NCBI RefSeq assembly: GCF_900114925.1
Contig: NZ_FOUR01000002.1
Coordinates: 62,001 to 126,000 of the forward strand
Origin: Marinobacter pelagius
GTDB taxonomy: Bacteria; Pseudomonadota; Gammaproteobacteria; Pseudomonadales; Oleiphilaceae
Length of the DNA: 64,000 bases
Direction of reading: 5' to 3'
The translations under genes were made by a program, and so were the position numbers. Every line of letters starts with the position of its first letter. Position 1 is the stretch's first letter. Below are positions 51,561 to 60,770 of this stretch, one piece after another. The notes under the pieces are model-generated. The model had not been told where the DNA came from. It saw only the letters and a list, made by a program, of their open reading frames with translations, and made no database searches.

Positions 51561-52582
51561 CAATTACTTCCCCAATCGAACACATTGTTCCGATTTAATA
51601 ACACCGCTCCCAAGCGGTCGATACCTGCTACAGTCTTCTGGAATTCATACCAGCTATTTCCAACTCCATGCCTCCTTAAGGCAAAAGTGTCTGCAGGGCC
51701 CTTGCGATCATAGTAGGCAACGACGCTTGAACTGAAGCCCGTGTTCCTGAGCAGATCCACGTAGTTCTCAGGAACATCGGCAGGCTGACCATTGGGGTAA
51801 CAAAACGCCTTTGGCTCTGCTCCTATTTCCTCTTTAAGCCGTTCACGACAGCGCCGAACTTCCTCTTCGGCGTCGCTTTGATCCAAACGACCCAGGCTGT
51901 AGTGGTTTACGGTGTGCGCACCGATTTCAATGCCCGCTTTGTGTAATTCACGAAGCTGCGGCCAGGAAACCGCCTTAAAACCGGATGGAGCACCCTCCGG
52001 GACAACGACACCAACTTTCCGCGCCAATTCAGCCAACTGCAGCTCGATGCTTTTCCCATCAACTCTCAACAGTTTGCTAACAAGCGTGCCCCAGGTCCCG
52101 GATTTATCGCGGTTCCACTGATCAACCTCGAAATGATAATCGCCAAAATCGACCGGCACACTGACGTTCTGAGCAACAATCCATTTCAAGCGGTCATACC
52201 AAAGCCAACAACTCCCATCAACGAATCCAGTGCTTACATAAAAGGTAGCAGGTACCTGATACTTACGCAGTATCGGAAAAGCAACTTCGTAAAAATCCGA
52301 GTAACCGTCATCGACGGTGATGCAAGCCACTGGCCGCCCCTTTGACGCCCTGGAGCCGTTCAATCGCCGCTCTACCAGCTCCGTGACAGTTAAGCATTCG
52401 CATGATCGACTAAGAGTGGCGACCTGGCGCTCAAACAAATCCGCAGACACCCCACCATTATCATCACTCCGATAAAAACGGTGGTACATCAAAATCCGCG
52501 GATAATCCGTTGTGAGTCTTTGAGCCAACCAGGCTCCTCCATAGTTAAATCCCAGCTTTACAAAAGAGGAAAAAGAACTCAC
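51560..52582 (-). CDS. Polysaccharide deacetylase (NodB-type)
   Basis: A 340-residue carbohydrate esterase family 4 protein. The metal- and catalytic-site motifs are CITVDDGYSDFYE (the DD pair, near 95), then EIGAHTVNHYSLGRLD for the HxxxH pair. The rest is a longer C-terminal domain. It lacks a clear signal peptide, so it may act on a lipid-linked or cytoplasmic substrate, or be exported otherwise. The start is GTG 52582, the first possible start after an in-frame stop. It differs from the exosortase-type deacetylase at 63068 and may act on another part of the polymer. Confidence 0.85.
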   Translation of the reverse strand: MSSFSSFVKLGFNYGGAWLAQRLTTDYPRILMYHRFYRSDDNGGVSADLFERQVATLSRSCECLTVTELVERRLNGSRASKGRPVACITVDDGYSDFYEVAFPILRKYQVPATFYVSTGFVDGSCWLWYDRLKWIVAQNVSVPVDFGDYHFEVDQWNRDKSGTWGTLVSKLLRVDGKSIELQLAELARKVGVVVPEGAPSGFKAVSWPQLRELHKAGIEIGAHTVNHYSLGRLDQSDAEEEVRRCRERLKEEIGAEPKAFCYPNGQPADVPENYVDLLRNTGFSSSVVAYYDRKGPADTFALRRHGVGNSWYEFQKTVAGIDRLGAVLLNRNNVFDWGSN

Positions 52583-52595
52583 TCATTCACCATTA

Positions 52596-54053
52596 TCAGT
52601 CAACGTCGATTGATGAGGGAGGGCTAGGAACGTTCCCCGCGATACCAGAAAGTGAAAATCCATTGCTATTGGGAACGCCCCTCTCATCAAAGACGTAAAG
52701 ATAGAGCTCCTCTGCAGGTTCCGTCAGAGCCCCGCGATAAAGATTAAACTCAATTGAGGTTCCGTCCCAGGACTCAATGTGCTGAACTTCACAGGTACCT
52801 TCGCCATAGTAGACGGCTCTGATTGAAGCTGCAGAGCAAACCATCACCCGCTGTAACGAATCGTCCAGGTAGATGTCATCCAAATCGAAGCTGAAGGGGA
52901 CTGTACGGAAATCACCGATGCCTAGCAGAGCAATCGTTACAGCACTCTCCTCGCCAAGCCCTCTCTCTTCCGTGCGAGCGATCATCTGGTCGACCCACTC
53001 ATCAGTACTTTCAACAAAGGTTTTGCCGTTAATACTTGCACGCAATGACGGCTTAATTCCGCGCGCCGCATCGCCGACATTAAGCGCTACCTCAAAAAAG
53101 TTCCATTTCCCTGGAGTAGGTGAAAGACTTCCAAAGTTATTCGCCCAGAGCGACCCTCCTGTCCCTGGAACTCCAGCAGTTCCCATAGAGAAGCGATATC
53201 CCTCCCCTCCCTCATCCGACCAAAACCTCGCATATTTACCGCCAGGCGTTATGTACCCCACCTCATCAAACTTAGCCAGCGAGGGCGCCTCCGGGAACAC
53301 AATCACAGCATCAGATGTCACGCCTGTAATTCTCTTACCTTTCAAACTACCTTCAAGCCCTCTTGGCGGCTCCAGAAAAATCCACCCATAGGGTAACGAA
53401 CCCAGATCCGGTTCATAGGAAATGATCCGGCCATACCCGGACTCACCCTCAACCTGAATTCGTTCACCGTATTCCCCATCCATCCCCTCAATGAACCTGG
53501 AGGAATTGGCGTCTGCGGGTATGGCATAAAAATAGTTCGGATCAAAAGGAATTTTCATCCAGAATGCGGCATACATTGATCTGGAGTTCGAGTTTACCTC
53601 CTTTCCACCGTGAGCCGTCGGCCAACCAAGGAAATTACTGTTCCCGCTCGCATAGTAGTGCGAACCCCCAGCTCCGAACCTACTGCTCCTGCTTTTTACA
53701 AGCAAAACCCCAGTGTTTCTCTCATCAGGCAAACTGGGCTTAGCCCAAAGGGTTTCGGGATCCACATCACCACGCTGAATCAACTGCATATCCTCGAAAC
53801 TTTCATGGTGATTATTAAGCTTACCGTGCTCCCAAGCGATATCTCCGTGGTCATAGAGGACCGCCGGCCCGTTTGGCTTTTCGTTGAAACCAGTGCCTTG
53901 AACACGGATTAAATCCCCTTTCTCACCGTCAGATACTTCTAATTTACTGATATTATTTATGTTCGGCGCAGCAACGGCCTGAAAAGTTGAAAAAATGAGA
54001 GTGAGCGAAAGGTACGATAAGTGACGATTTTTTTTCAGACGAACAGGGAACAT
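52596..54053 (-). CDS. Secreted protein of unknown function in the polysaccharide cluster
   Basis: A 485-residue exported protein. A signal sequence (about 1-26, ending AVAAP) is followed by an IPT/TIG-like start (IRVQGTGFNEKP near 55), then a large all-beta region that resembles a concanavalin-like or polysaccharide-binding fold (GKWNFFEVALNVGDAARG, FDLDDIYLDDSL). No catalytic triad or PEP-CTERM tail is recognisable; the C-terminus is SSIDVD. I chose ATG 54053, with GAGG upstream, where the signal begins. It is the first gene of its strand run before the AT-rich gap. Possibly a lectin- or lyase-like matrix protein. Confidence 0.72.
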   Translation of the reverse strand: MFPVRLKKNRHLSYLSLTLIFSTFQAVAAPNINNISKLEVSDGEKGDLIRVQGTGFNEKPNGPAVLYDHGDIAWEHGKLNNHHESFEDMQLIQRGDVDPETLWAKPSLPDERNTGVLLVKSRSSRFGAGGSHYYASGNSNFLGWPTAHGGKEVNSNSRSMYAAFWMKIPFDPNYFYAIPADANSSRFIEGMDGEYGERIQVEGESGYGRIISYEPDLGSLPYGWIFLEPPRGLEGSLKGKRITGVTSDAVIVFPEAPSLAKFDEVGYITPGGKYARFWSDEGGEGYRFSMGTAGVPGTGGSLWANNFGSLSPTPGKWNFFEVALNVGDAARGIKPSLRASINGKTFVESTDEWVDQMIARTEERGLGEESAVTIALLGIGDFRTVPFSFDLDDIYLDDSLQRVMVCSAASIRAVYYGEGTCEVQHIESWDGTSIEFNLYRGALTEPAEELYLYVFDERGVPNSNGFSLSGIAGNVPSPPSSIDVD

Positions 54054-54626
54054 GAGACAACCTCTATGCGAATGGGACAGCTCAGCCCATTCTCGACTAA
54101 GCAATGTTGTAACAACGAGCAGTGGATTCACATTTTGCAAAATAAAACATTACGAAATACTGAATCACAACTCTAGCTTCGGCACCAGGTGTTTGCCAGT
54201 TAAAGACCCTTAAGGCTATGAAGACACCGGGTTCTAACCCTGAGCCCCCCAACTATCCGTGACGCTCGGTTTCAAACCGATGCAAGTTCACCTTATTTTA
54301 GGCCGGAGAGTCCTAGTTTCCTATGCACCGATTTTAGGAGTGCATACAGCAACATACTAAAACTTAAAGGTTGAATTTTTTTGACGTCCCGCCTCTGTAC
54401 AAAGAATTTAGACTATTATTCAAGAGGCGTCGAAGAGGTGGATAACTTGATGTTTACAATTCGAAGCGTTCCGACTCAGAAGTTTCATTGGGAAATTATC
54501 AGCATGGTGACAGCTTGTTCGAAATTTGGGTACGTTAATCGAAACCCATCGGCCACTGACTTGCCCTTCAAAATAAACTTAATAGTCTGAAATTCCTATA
54601 TTTTTCATCATTTCAAGGGGACAAAT
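54054..54626. other. 573-bp AT-rich intergenic region
   Basis: No supported gene. It divides the minus-strand secreted-protein gene from the plus-strand methyltransferase, so it should hold two divergent promoters. A perfect 7-1-7 palindrome lies at 54266-54280 (listed separately). A 69-codon open frame at 54381-54590 has no ribosome site or motif and I do not call it. I also saw no clear sigma-54 site. Confidence 0.7.
54266..54280. promoter_or_regulatory. Perfect 7-1-7 inverted repeat, possible operator
   Basis: TCGGTTT, one base, AAACCGA in the divergent gap between the secreted-protein gene and the methyltransferase gene. The symmetry is exact over 14 bases, typical of a dimeric repressor's site, but no other copies were found and no regulator is encoded next to it. 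Confidence 0.35.
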
Positions 54627-55475
54627 ATGAGAAACTTTTTCACATGGGTAGTGATGCGTACTTGGCCGTTCCCATTTGGCCACGTCCGCTTACTGTATTC
54701 ATTAAAACCAACCGAGCTAGACCGAAACATAGCCACAACCCGCTTGAGGGGTTTCCCACTATGGATTACCTATGATCCCAACAGTGAAATCGGCCGATAC
54801 CTTTTCTATCGAGGCAGTTTCGAAGAACAGATTCTTAGAAAAATCACGGAAGTGACAAGACCGGGTGATCGAGTCCTGGACGTAGGCGCAAATATTGGGG
54901 TCCACTCACTTGTGTTTAGCACACTCGTGCAAGAAGAAGGACAGGTTGTTGCGATCGAACCGCAGTCGAAGGTTCGCAAAAGACTGATGCATAACATAGA
55001 TAGCAACCAGGTTAGCAATATATGCGTTCTGGGCTGTGCTCTGGGGAGCGAAGAATGCACCGCCACGATATATGATGTTGCACGAAACAACGACGGGGCC
55101 GCAACATTGAAGCCAGACGACCCTTCAAAACACGATAAATTTGAGCACGTTGAGGTCAAAACATTTGACTTCGTTAGAAAAACAACTGGGCTTGATTACT
55201 TCGACATCATAAAAATCGATGTCGAAGGTGCGGAGTTAGAGGTTATCAATGGTCTCTCAGAGATTTTTCGAACTCGGCCACCGCGCTGTCTCTTTGTAGA
55301 ATGCGTCGATTCGCACCTGATTCGCTTTGGAACATCCTCTGAAGAGTTGATATCCCGGCTCGAGAACTTGGGATATTCTCTCAAGGCGAAACATAAAGGC
55401 CGCTGGAAGTCAATAGAACAGGTAGACCGAAAAAATTGTGATATCTACGCCGAACTTATGATTAAACATGCATAA
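54627..55475 (+). CDS. FkbM-family methyltransferase
   Basis: A 282-residue SAM-dependent methyltransferase of the FkbM family. The SAM loop is VLDVGANIGVHSLVF (about 90-104), followed by VVAIEPQSKVRKRL and the family's KIDVEGAELEVINGL near 190. Such enzymes O-methylate sugars in polysaccharide clusters. It is the only plus-strand gene in this part of the cluster, isolated by AT-rich gaps of 573 and 356 bp, which suggests it was gained separately. It has its own AAGGGG-type ribosome site before ATG 54627. Confidence 0.88.
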   Translation: MRNFFTWVVMRTWPFPFGHVRLLYSLKPTELDRNIATTRLRGFPLWITYDPNSEIGRYLFYRGSFEEQILRKITEVTRPGDRVLDVGANIGVHSLVFSTLVQEEGQVVAIEPQSKVRKRLMHNIDSNQVSNICVLGCALGSEECTATIYDVARNNDGAATLKPDDPSKHDKFEHVEVKTFDFVRKTTGLDYFDIIKIDVEGAELEVINGLSEIFRTRPPRCLFVECVDSHLIRFGTSSEELISRLENLGYSLKAKHKGRWKSIEQVDRKNCDIYAELMIKHA

Positions 55476-55831
55476 ACAATCTATTCTCGAGCGTCCGTAC
55501 GCCTTTCAAAAGTAGGGGCTCCGAATTCTATAATACCTGTCGAAATTTATGCCGGTGGCGAAAACAATCTCTCTAACGCTTAATTGCTATTACAAAAAGA
55601 CACAAAACGCGACCGCACTTATTTGAAAATACCAGATGCATTGATTACAAATTCCGAAGCAACTTTTCCCAATCCAATTCAGGAAAAGAAACGACCGTAA
55701 ACACTATCATCTATAAGGAGAGACCAAAGCGTAGCCTTTGACTGCTTCTATACTTCCCTCCACTATGTAGCCAACCATTACCGGTTCATTATAACATCCA
55801 ACTTAACAAATAACATACTCACACCAAGACT
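55476..55831. other. 356-bp AT-rich intergenic region
   Basis: Lies between two convergent genes. I see no gene, terminator hairpin or repeat in it. The AT content is high, in keeping with the surrounding island. Confidence 0.7.
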
Positions 55832-57337
55832 TTAATCACCGTATCTCTTACTGTTGCCAATCATTTTTTTATAGCAATCAATACACCTTGAAGCCGCCCA
55901 AAACCACATCCAGTATGACAAATCGTTATAAGATCTGCTCGCAACAGTCAGGAGTTTTATTCTTCTGCCAACTGTTGACGAAAGAAAATACCGCCACTTC
56001 AAAAAGAAGAAAGGAGGAAGCGCGCTACCTCGTTGTAACTTCATGAAAGATCGGAAGTCATCAGCTAAGATACTATTTCTTGGCTCAGCGTACCTATCTA
56101 TAATGGCTCTTTTTCTTAGCCCAAATGCCTCCCTTGGAATGCCCCTTTCCTCAGCAATCCGTCTCGCTATTGGACGATCATAATTCCCACCAATTGACCA
56201 ATCAGACATCTCTTCACTTCGACCAATAGCAATAATAGATTCCATGGAACGGGCAAAACAGAAAGGTATCGAAACATTGAAAAACCCAGTTTTTAACCTA
56301 GCCTCTGAAACATTAATTCCTGCCATATCGCTTCGAATCAACGAGTCATTGACGTATTTTTCGCCGATATTTTTATCCCATACAATTCCACCATAATTAC
56401 CGGTGAACACTGCTGAAAGTGTGTTTTGTTGCTCAAGATATTTTGCCATTGGTAAAAACGAGACTTCAGGCGTTGAAGAGGATGGCGCGACATATAAAAT
56501 CTCGTCCTCATCAACCTCATAATCACGCGCATTCACATATTCAATACTGAGATTTAAAGCTTCCCCTGCTTTAGTCCCATCGTCAACAAAACGGTCTCCA
56601 AATAGGTCAAAAAAAATCGACCTCGGTTTGGTGCACAAAAGAGCTCGAGATACGCCTGCATCCTTTGCAAGTGCTGCAACTGCAGTAGAATCGTATCCAG
56701 AGGATAATGTTACATAAGGTATAACAGGATATTGGCGCTCTTCGCTTCCAATATTTTTAACGATTTTAGATACCACATTACTAACACGCTTTTCATAGTC
56801 TTTAAAGCTTGAGAAGTTTTCCGCTTCAGTTTTACATAATATTCGCAGTTCCCCGCCTATTCCAACCTCAACGTCCTGATGAAATAACTGGTGTACCTCT
56901 CTTATCGTTTTGTGATCTACCGGAATCCGAGTGGGATATGTAGCGATCCCTGCAAGAGGCGCATAACTTACTCTATAATAATTAACCGAACTATCAAACC
57001 GAGCATCAATTTTAGCCATAACAGCAAATAGGCTATTACTGAAAATTAGCGTACCAGAATCAATGGCATAACATATTCGGTCGGTGAGACTAATGGAGCC
57101 CCAAATCTGTATCTTATTTTTTCGCCAACGTATTGCAGACCCAAACAGATTCGCATTCTCAAACTCATGCTCACTAAATTCTCCGTCCCAGCATCCCTCG
57201 ACCATTGAGTCTCGGAAGATTTCTACACAACTTCCCACATTTATTTCTGCCGTTTGAGAGCCCGGTTTATATTCCAACACCCAGCATAACTTTGGAAGTA
57301 TTTCATTTTCATGAACACTCACAGTGATTTCCTGCAT
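55832..57337 (-). CDS. Asparagine-synthetase-like ligase without glutaminase cysteine
   Basis: A 501-residue protein of the AsnB fold. The ATP PP-loop reads LSSGYDST (211-218), in place of the usual SGGxDS, and a second acidic segment EVSFLPMAKYL follows. The N-terminal part has the length of an Ntn domain but no Cys after Met, so glutamine cannot be used as in AsnB. In beta-lactam and carbapenam synthetases the same loss marks ligases that join amines or form amides. I chose ATG 57337 (MQEITVSV) because GGGAGG lies 5 bases upstream. It is AT-rich and overlaps no neighbour. Probable role: amide or amino-acid decoration of the polymer. Confidence 0.72.
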   Translation of the reverse strand: MQEITVSVHENEILPKLCWVLEYKPGSQTAEINVGSCVEIFRDSMVEGCWDGEFSEHEFENANLFGSAIRWRKNKIQIWGSISLTDRICYAIDSGTLIFSNSLFAVMAKIDARFDSSVNYYRVSYAPLAGIATYPTRIPVDHKTIREVHQLFHQDVEVGIGGELRILCKTEAENFSSFKDYEKRVSNVVSKIVKNIGSEERQYPVIPYVTLSSGYDSTAVAALAKDAGVSRALLCTKPRSIFFDLFGDRFVDDGTKAGEALNLSIEYVNARDYEVDEDEILYVAPSSSTPEVSFLPMAKYLEQQNTLSAVFTGNYGGIVWDKNIGEKYVNDSLIRSDMAGINVSEARLKTGFFNVSIPFCFARSMESIIAIGRSEEMSDWSIGGNYDRPIARRIAEERGIPREAFGLRKRAIIDRYAEPRNSILADDFRSFMKLQRGSALPPFFFLKWRYFLSSTVGRRIKLLTVASRSYNDLSYWMWFWAASRCIDCYKKMIGNSKRYGD

Positions 57338-57347
57338 ATGAACCTCC

Positions 57348-58355
57348 CTATTCAACACTTGGGCAAGAGTTATATAATACAGTCAGTTTTGAAACAAATT
57401 CTGACCATTGTTTCTCCCATATTTTGTTCTCCAGTTGTGAAAAATCCCGGATTTTCTGAGTGTGAGCATTCATATTTTCACTGACGGTTTTTACTGCGTC
57501 CGAGATTGCTTGTGCATTCGGATTAGTATGACATGCTTTGCCTTTGAAAAATTCCCGGAGTGCTTTTGTATTAGAGGTAATCAGGGGTTTCCTGGCGGCA
57601 ACAGCCTCATAGCCACCGCAAAGGATTACCCACTCAGATGTGGTGAGAACGAGAACAACGTCGCAAGAAAAGAGGTAAGCATCGTAGTCCTCGCTTGAAA
57701 CAAATCCAAGCAAATGAATATTCTTTGGTAAATCCGGTGATTCGGGCTTGAGACCAACTTTGCGATAATCACCTGTGATGTGAATATGACAATCGAGAGG
57801 TAGCTGTTTCGCTGCGGAGATCACCTCATTGAACGGCTCATCTCGAGCATAGGTGCAAACATAAAGCACATTAGTACCTACTGGCAAATCAAGTTTCTCT
57901 TGGCAGCCGTTAACGTTTGGGATCTTGTCATGCAAAACAAGAGCTCTTCCTCCCTTACTCTCAACGAGTTCTTTGAGAAAATCATTAGTCACAATTGTCA
58001 GGTCCGCCACTCTTAGACTGAATTCACTGCACAGCATCACGAACCAGGTTGCCGGATTCAGGCTGATCCCCTTCCCTAACCGGAAGTTAGTATGCCTGTC
58101 TACAATCAGTGGAAAACCAAAAATTAACTTCATCAATGCAGCCACTGCGGCAAGAATACGGCTTGGGTTCTGAACCACTACCAGTCCATTCCTATATTTA
58201 TAGATCACCGATACTGTTTTCAGTGTCTTAAGCAAATGCCTCAGAATGAAGGTCTCATTCGATTTTATAAACCGGTAGTCAGCACCCAGTTCTCTGGACA
58301 GTTCGATGGATCGGCGATGATTTTCCCAACTAACCCAGCATATCTTTTGACTCAC
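57348..58355 (-). CDS. Glycosyltransferase family 4-like protein
   Basis: A 335-residue GT-B type glycosyltransferase. It opens with a sugar-transferase-like N-terminal domain (ICWVSWENHRRSIELSREL, IVDRHTNFRLGKG), then LYVCTYARDEPFNEVISAAK and DVVLVLTTSEWVILCGGYEAVAARKPL, which holds the acidic residue pair of the C-terminal domain. GTG 58355 is the start. It ends 11 bp before the AsnB-like gene starts and lies 1 bp from the ATP-grasp gene, so the three are co-transcribed. The acidic motif is looser than in the other GT4 proteins, so the assignment is less sure. Confidence 0.75.
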   Translation of the reverse strand: MSQKICWVSWENHRRSIELSRELGADYRFIKSNETFILRHLLKTLKTVSVIYKYRNGLVVVQNPSRILAAVAALMKLIFGFPLIVDRHTNFRLGKGISLNPATWFVMLCSEFSLRVADLTIVTNDFLKELVESKGGRALVLHDKIPNVNGCQEKLDLPVGTNVLYVCTYARDEPFNEVISAAKQLPLDCHIHITGDYRKVGLKPESPDLPKNIHLLGFVSSEDYDAYLFSCDVVLVLTTSEWVILCGGYEAVAARKPLITSNTKALREFFKGKACHTNPNAQAISDAVKTVSENMNAHTQKIRDFSQLENKIWEKQWSEFVSKLTVLYNSCPSVE

Positions 58356-58356
58356 G

Positions 58357-59514
58357 TTAATAACCTTGTTCCTTGAAATGGAGATTCTTTTGATGCCGAT
58401 TTATCAGTAGGTCATACTCTTTAAACGTCGCATATACATCAGGATTTTTTAGAATGGGCCCCGTTGCTTGCTCAAGATCTACGTTGTCATACCCCGAATT
58501 GATCTCGATTACGGCCGGCCCTTCTTCGGTTATAGCAATGTCCATACCAAGAAGTGGATAGAAATCGAAGGCACTCTGGACCTTTTTGGCTAAGGAAATA
58601 ACGTCTTCCCACTTTGGTATCTGGTAGCCATGGAACGGTACTCTAGAAGTTGGGTGGTGTGTAAATACCTGGCTCATACGGTCAAATCCCGTTTCCACAA
58701 GCTTTCCACTGTCCATATCCACTGACACGCATATGCCTCCCTGGCTCAAGTTATCAACCTTGCTATCTCCAACACCAAACCGTGCATAGGTACCGACTAT
58801 TATAATATCGCCATTTTTTCTGAGGATAGTTACAACTCTAATTGTGTTCGTCGATTTTGAGATTCTGCTCAAATCTCTGTGTTGAATAATAAACTCTTGT
58901 ACAATCAACTCACTCTCGGCTCTTACTCCGCTAAGCGGAACTAGAATTCCTTTCTGAATGGCATCAACTGTTCCGTCCTTAATTTGCGTGCAGGTTATCC
59001 CCCCTCCACCCTTACCTGACCTTGGCTTGAAGATCAGATACTTCATGTTCTGTTCGTCAAATTCTTTAACAGCTTTCTCCAAGATCTCGCCTTCTTTTAA
59101 GATCCTAATTATTTCAGGCGTCCTGATATTCCTTGCCTTACAAAGCATTTCAGCGATAACTTTATCCCGAAACACGATCTCGTAGACAGTCGGCTGCACA
59201 CTTTTTTTTAGCTGCCTACGCTGGTAGGGGTCATAGTTAGATCCATAATAGTACGACCACTCTGACCTGGACTTCTCCCACAAACGACAAGGGGAGTAAT
59301 TGTCAGGGTAGTACTTCAGTTGAAAAAAGATATATAGGAAATCACAAGCAACCTGAGTTTTGCTTTTGGTGCATTCGTTCCAGTTAACCTTTGAGAAACA
59401 ATAAGGCAAAGCCAAGAACCGGAGGAAGCGACGAATATAAGGAATTGCACTTTCTACGCCGTATGTTGTTTGCCGCTTTAGCTTGTCAGAGATGAGTTCG
59501 AGATCAATCTTCAT
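58357..59514 (-). CDS. Sugar-transfer associated ATP-grasp protein
   Basis: A 385-residue ATP-grasp enzyme. The ATP lid is in MKYLIFKPRSGKGGGGITC (about 170-190), later acid residues are in LLGMDIAITEEGPAVIEINSG, which provides the Mg ligands. The N-terminal 100 residues are family-specific. Proteins of this group (PF14397 type) occur in polysaccharide loci and are thought to ligate an amino acid or similar amine to a sugar carboxyl. It shares one base with the CapK-like gene upstream (TAATG) and abuts the GT4 gene, giving a small ligase cassette. Confidence 0.82.
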   Translation of the reverse strand: MKIDLELISDKLKRQTTYGVESAIPYIRRFLRFLALPYCFSKVNWNECTKSKTQVACDFLYIFFQLKYYPDNYSPCRLWEKSRSEWSYYYGSNYDPYQRRQLKKSVQPTVYEIVFRDKVIAEMLCKARNIRTPEIIRILKEGEILEKAVKEFDEQNMKYLIFKPRSGKGGGGITCTQIKDGTVDAIQKGILVPLSGVRAESELIVQEFIIQHRDLSRISKSTNTIRVVTILRKNGDIIIVGTYARFGVGDSKVDNLSQGGICVSVDMDSGKLVETGFDRMSQVFTHHPTSRVPFHGYQIPKWEDVISLAKKVQSAFDFYPLLGMDIAITEEGPAVIEINSGYDNVDLEQATGPILKNPDVYATFKEYDLLINRHQKNLHFKEQGY

Positions 59515-60770
59515 TATGATGCCGTAGCCCCGTTAGACATACATATATTCTGAATAAAATAGGATTTACCTGTATAACCGTTTAGTTGCTTGTTATCAAA
59601 AATATTAATAACGACTTTATTACCCGTTCTATCCTTAATATATTCTTCGATATATCTCTTCAATATATCTTTTAAATAGGAAAGTTCTACGCTTACATAC
59701 AAATCGACTACACCGTACTCATCCTGAATAATTTTGAAACTGAATATTTTTTGCTCTTTCTTTTGAAAATCGTTTATAGCATAGGATATATTTACGGAAT
59801 GGAATTTTGTCTCGGAGTCGATATAAACAAATCGGTTTACTGACCGTCCAGTAAGATTTCTCAAGTAAATTGAATCGCCTAGTAGACCGCAATCGGTGCT
59901 ATCCATGTATCCGGTATCCCCTAGTTCATAATTCACTATACTGGATGATTTCCTTGAGACATCGGTGATAAGAAGCGAGTCTTCACTTTCCCTTATGATG
60001 AGCCACGGGTTCACAAAATGGCGGTGCCCTTCCTTACACTCGAAAGCAACGATATCGAACTCTGTAGCTCCGTATTCTTCAACAACAGGTGCATTGAAAA
60101 CCCTTTCCAAGTACTCCTTTTGCGCCGGAAGTATTGTTTCAGCCGTACAGATCACACATTTAGGGGGTTTGAAACTGATGGAATTTTTTTCTATCAACGC
60201 AGCAGCTTCAAGAAGAAGCGATGCATAACCGTAGAGATAATCGGGTGCCGAATTGAGCGTCTTGACTAAAGAGTCGGTGTCTTGTTCTCCTGATGGAAAA
60301 CATACTTTCCGATTCAAGACAAAGTTCTTGAGATTGCTCTTGAAGCTGTATTCGGGCCTACCCCAGAACCTGGCTTCACGGTCGCCTACCCGCACTCCAT
60401 ACTGCCTGAAGCAGTAATCACGCACGCCAAGCATTCGTGATAGCTCCTCTCGAGACAAGGTAACCGACGTTGGTTCTCCAGTGGTTCCAGATGTTTTTCG
60501 TTTGAAAGCAGCAGTAGTCTTTGCACCGCAGTTGAGCCTTTGATACTGTTTTTTATTGAGAGAAGGAGGACCCTTTAGCTCTGAAAGGGAAGTAACTTCG
60601 GCACCTTCGGCGTTAATAGGTTTGTTGGCCTGAAGTATTCGCTCCAGCACCGAGTTTCTCTCTTCAATTCCCAGGCTCCAGAGATAGCCTACTTCTCTTC
60701 GCCATTTTTCAACTCTTAGTCCCATAGAGAAGAAAAACATACGGGTCAGCAAATATCTCAACTTTCCCAT
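59514..60770 (-). CDS. CapK/PaaK-like adenylate-forming enzyme
   Basis: A 418-residue member of the phenylacetate-CoA ligase/CapK group. The ATP motif is KRKTSGTTGEPTSVTLS (about 130-146), then VICTAETILPAQKEYLE, EEYGATEFDIVAFECKE, and an ELGDTGYMDST-type motif. It should activate a carboxylic acid as an acyl-AMP for attachment to a sugar or peptide. I start it at ATG 60770, which overlaps the GT4 stop by one base, rather than the distal start at 60866. It precedes the ATP-grasp and AsnB-like genes, together forming an acyl or amide transfer cassette. Confidence 0.83.
   Translation of the reverse strand: MGKLRYLLTRMFFFSMGLRVEKWRREVGYLWSLGIEERNSVLERILQANKPINAEGAEVTSLSELKGPPSLNKKQYQRLNCGAKTTAAFKRKTSGTTGEPTSVTLSREELSRMLGVRDYCFRQYGVRVGDREARFWGRPEYSFKSNLKNFVLNRKVCFPSGEQDTDSLVKTLNSAPDYLYGYASLLLEAAALIEKNSISFKPPKCVICTAETILPAQKEYLERVFNAPVVEEYGATEFDIVAFECKEGHRHFVNPWLIIRESEDSLLITDVSRKSSSIVNYELGDTGYMDSTDCGLLGDSIYLRNLTGRSVNRFVYIDSETKFHSVNISYAINDFQKKEQKIFSFKIIQDEYGVVDLYVSVELSYLKDILKRYIEEYIKDRTGNKVVINIFDNKQLNGYTGKSYFIQNICMSNGATAS

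Noticed and set aside
54381..54590. A 69-codon open frame in the AT-rich gap
   Set aside because: No ribosome site, motif or support from neighbours; frames this long arise easily by chance in such a region.
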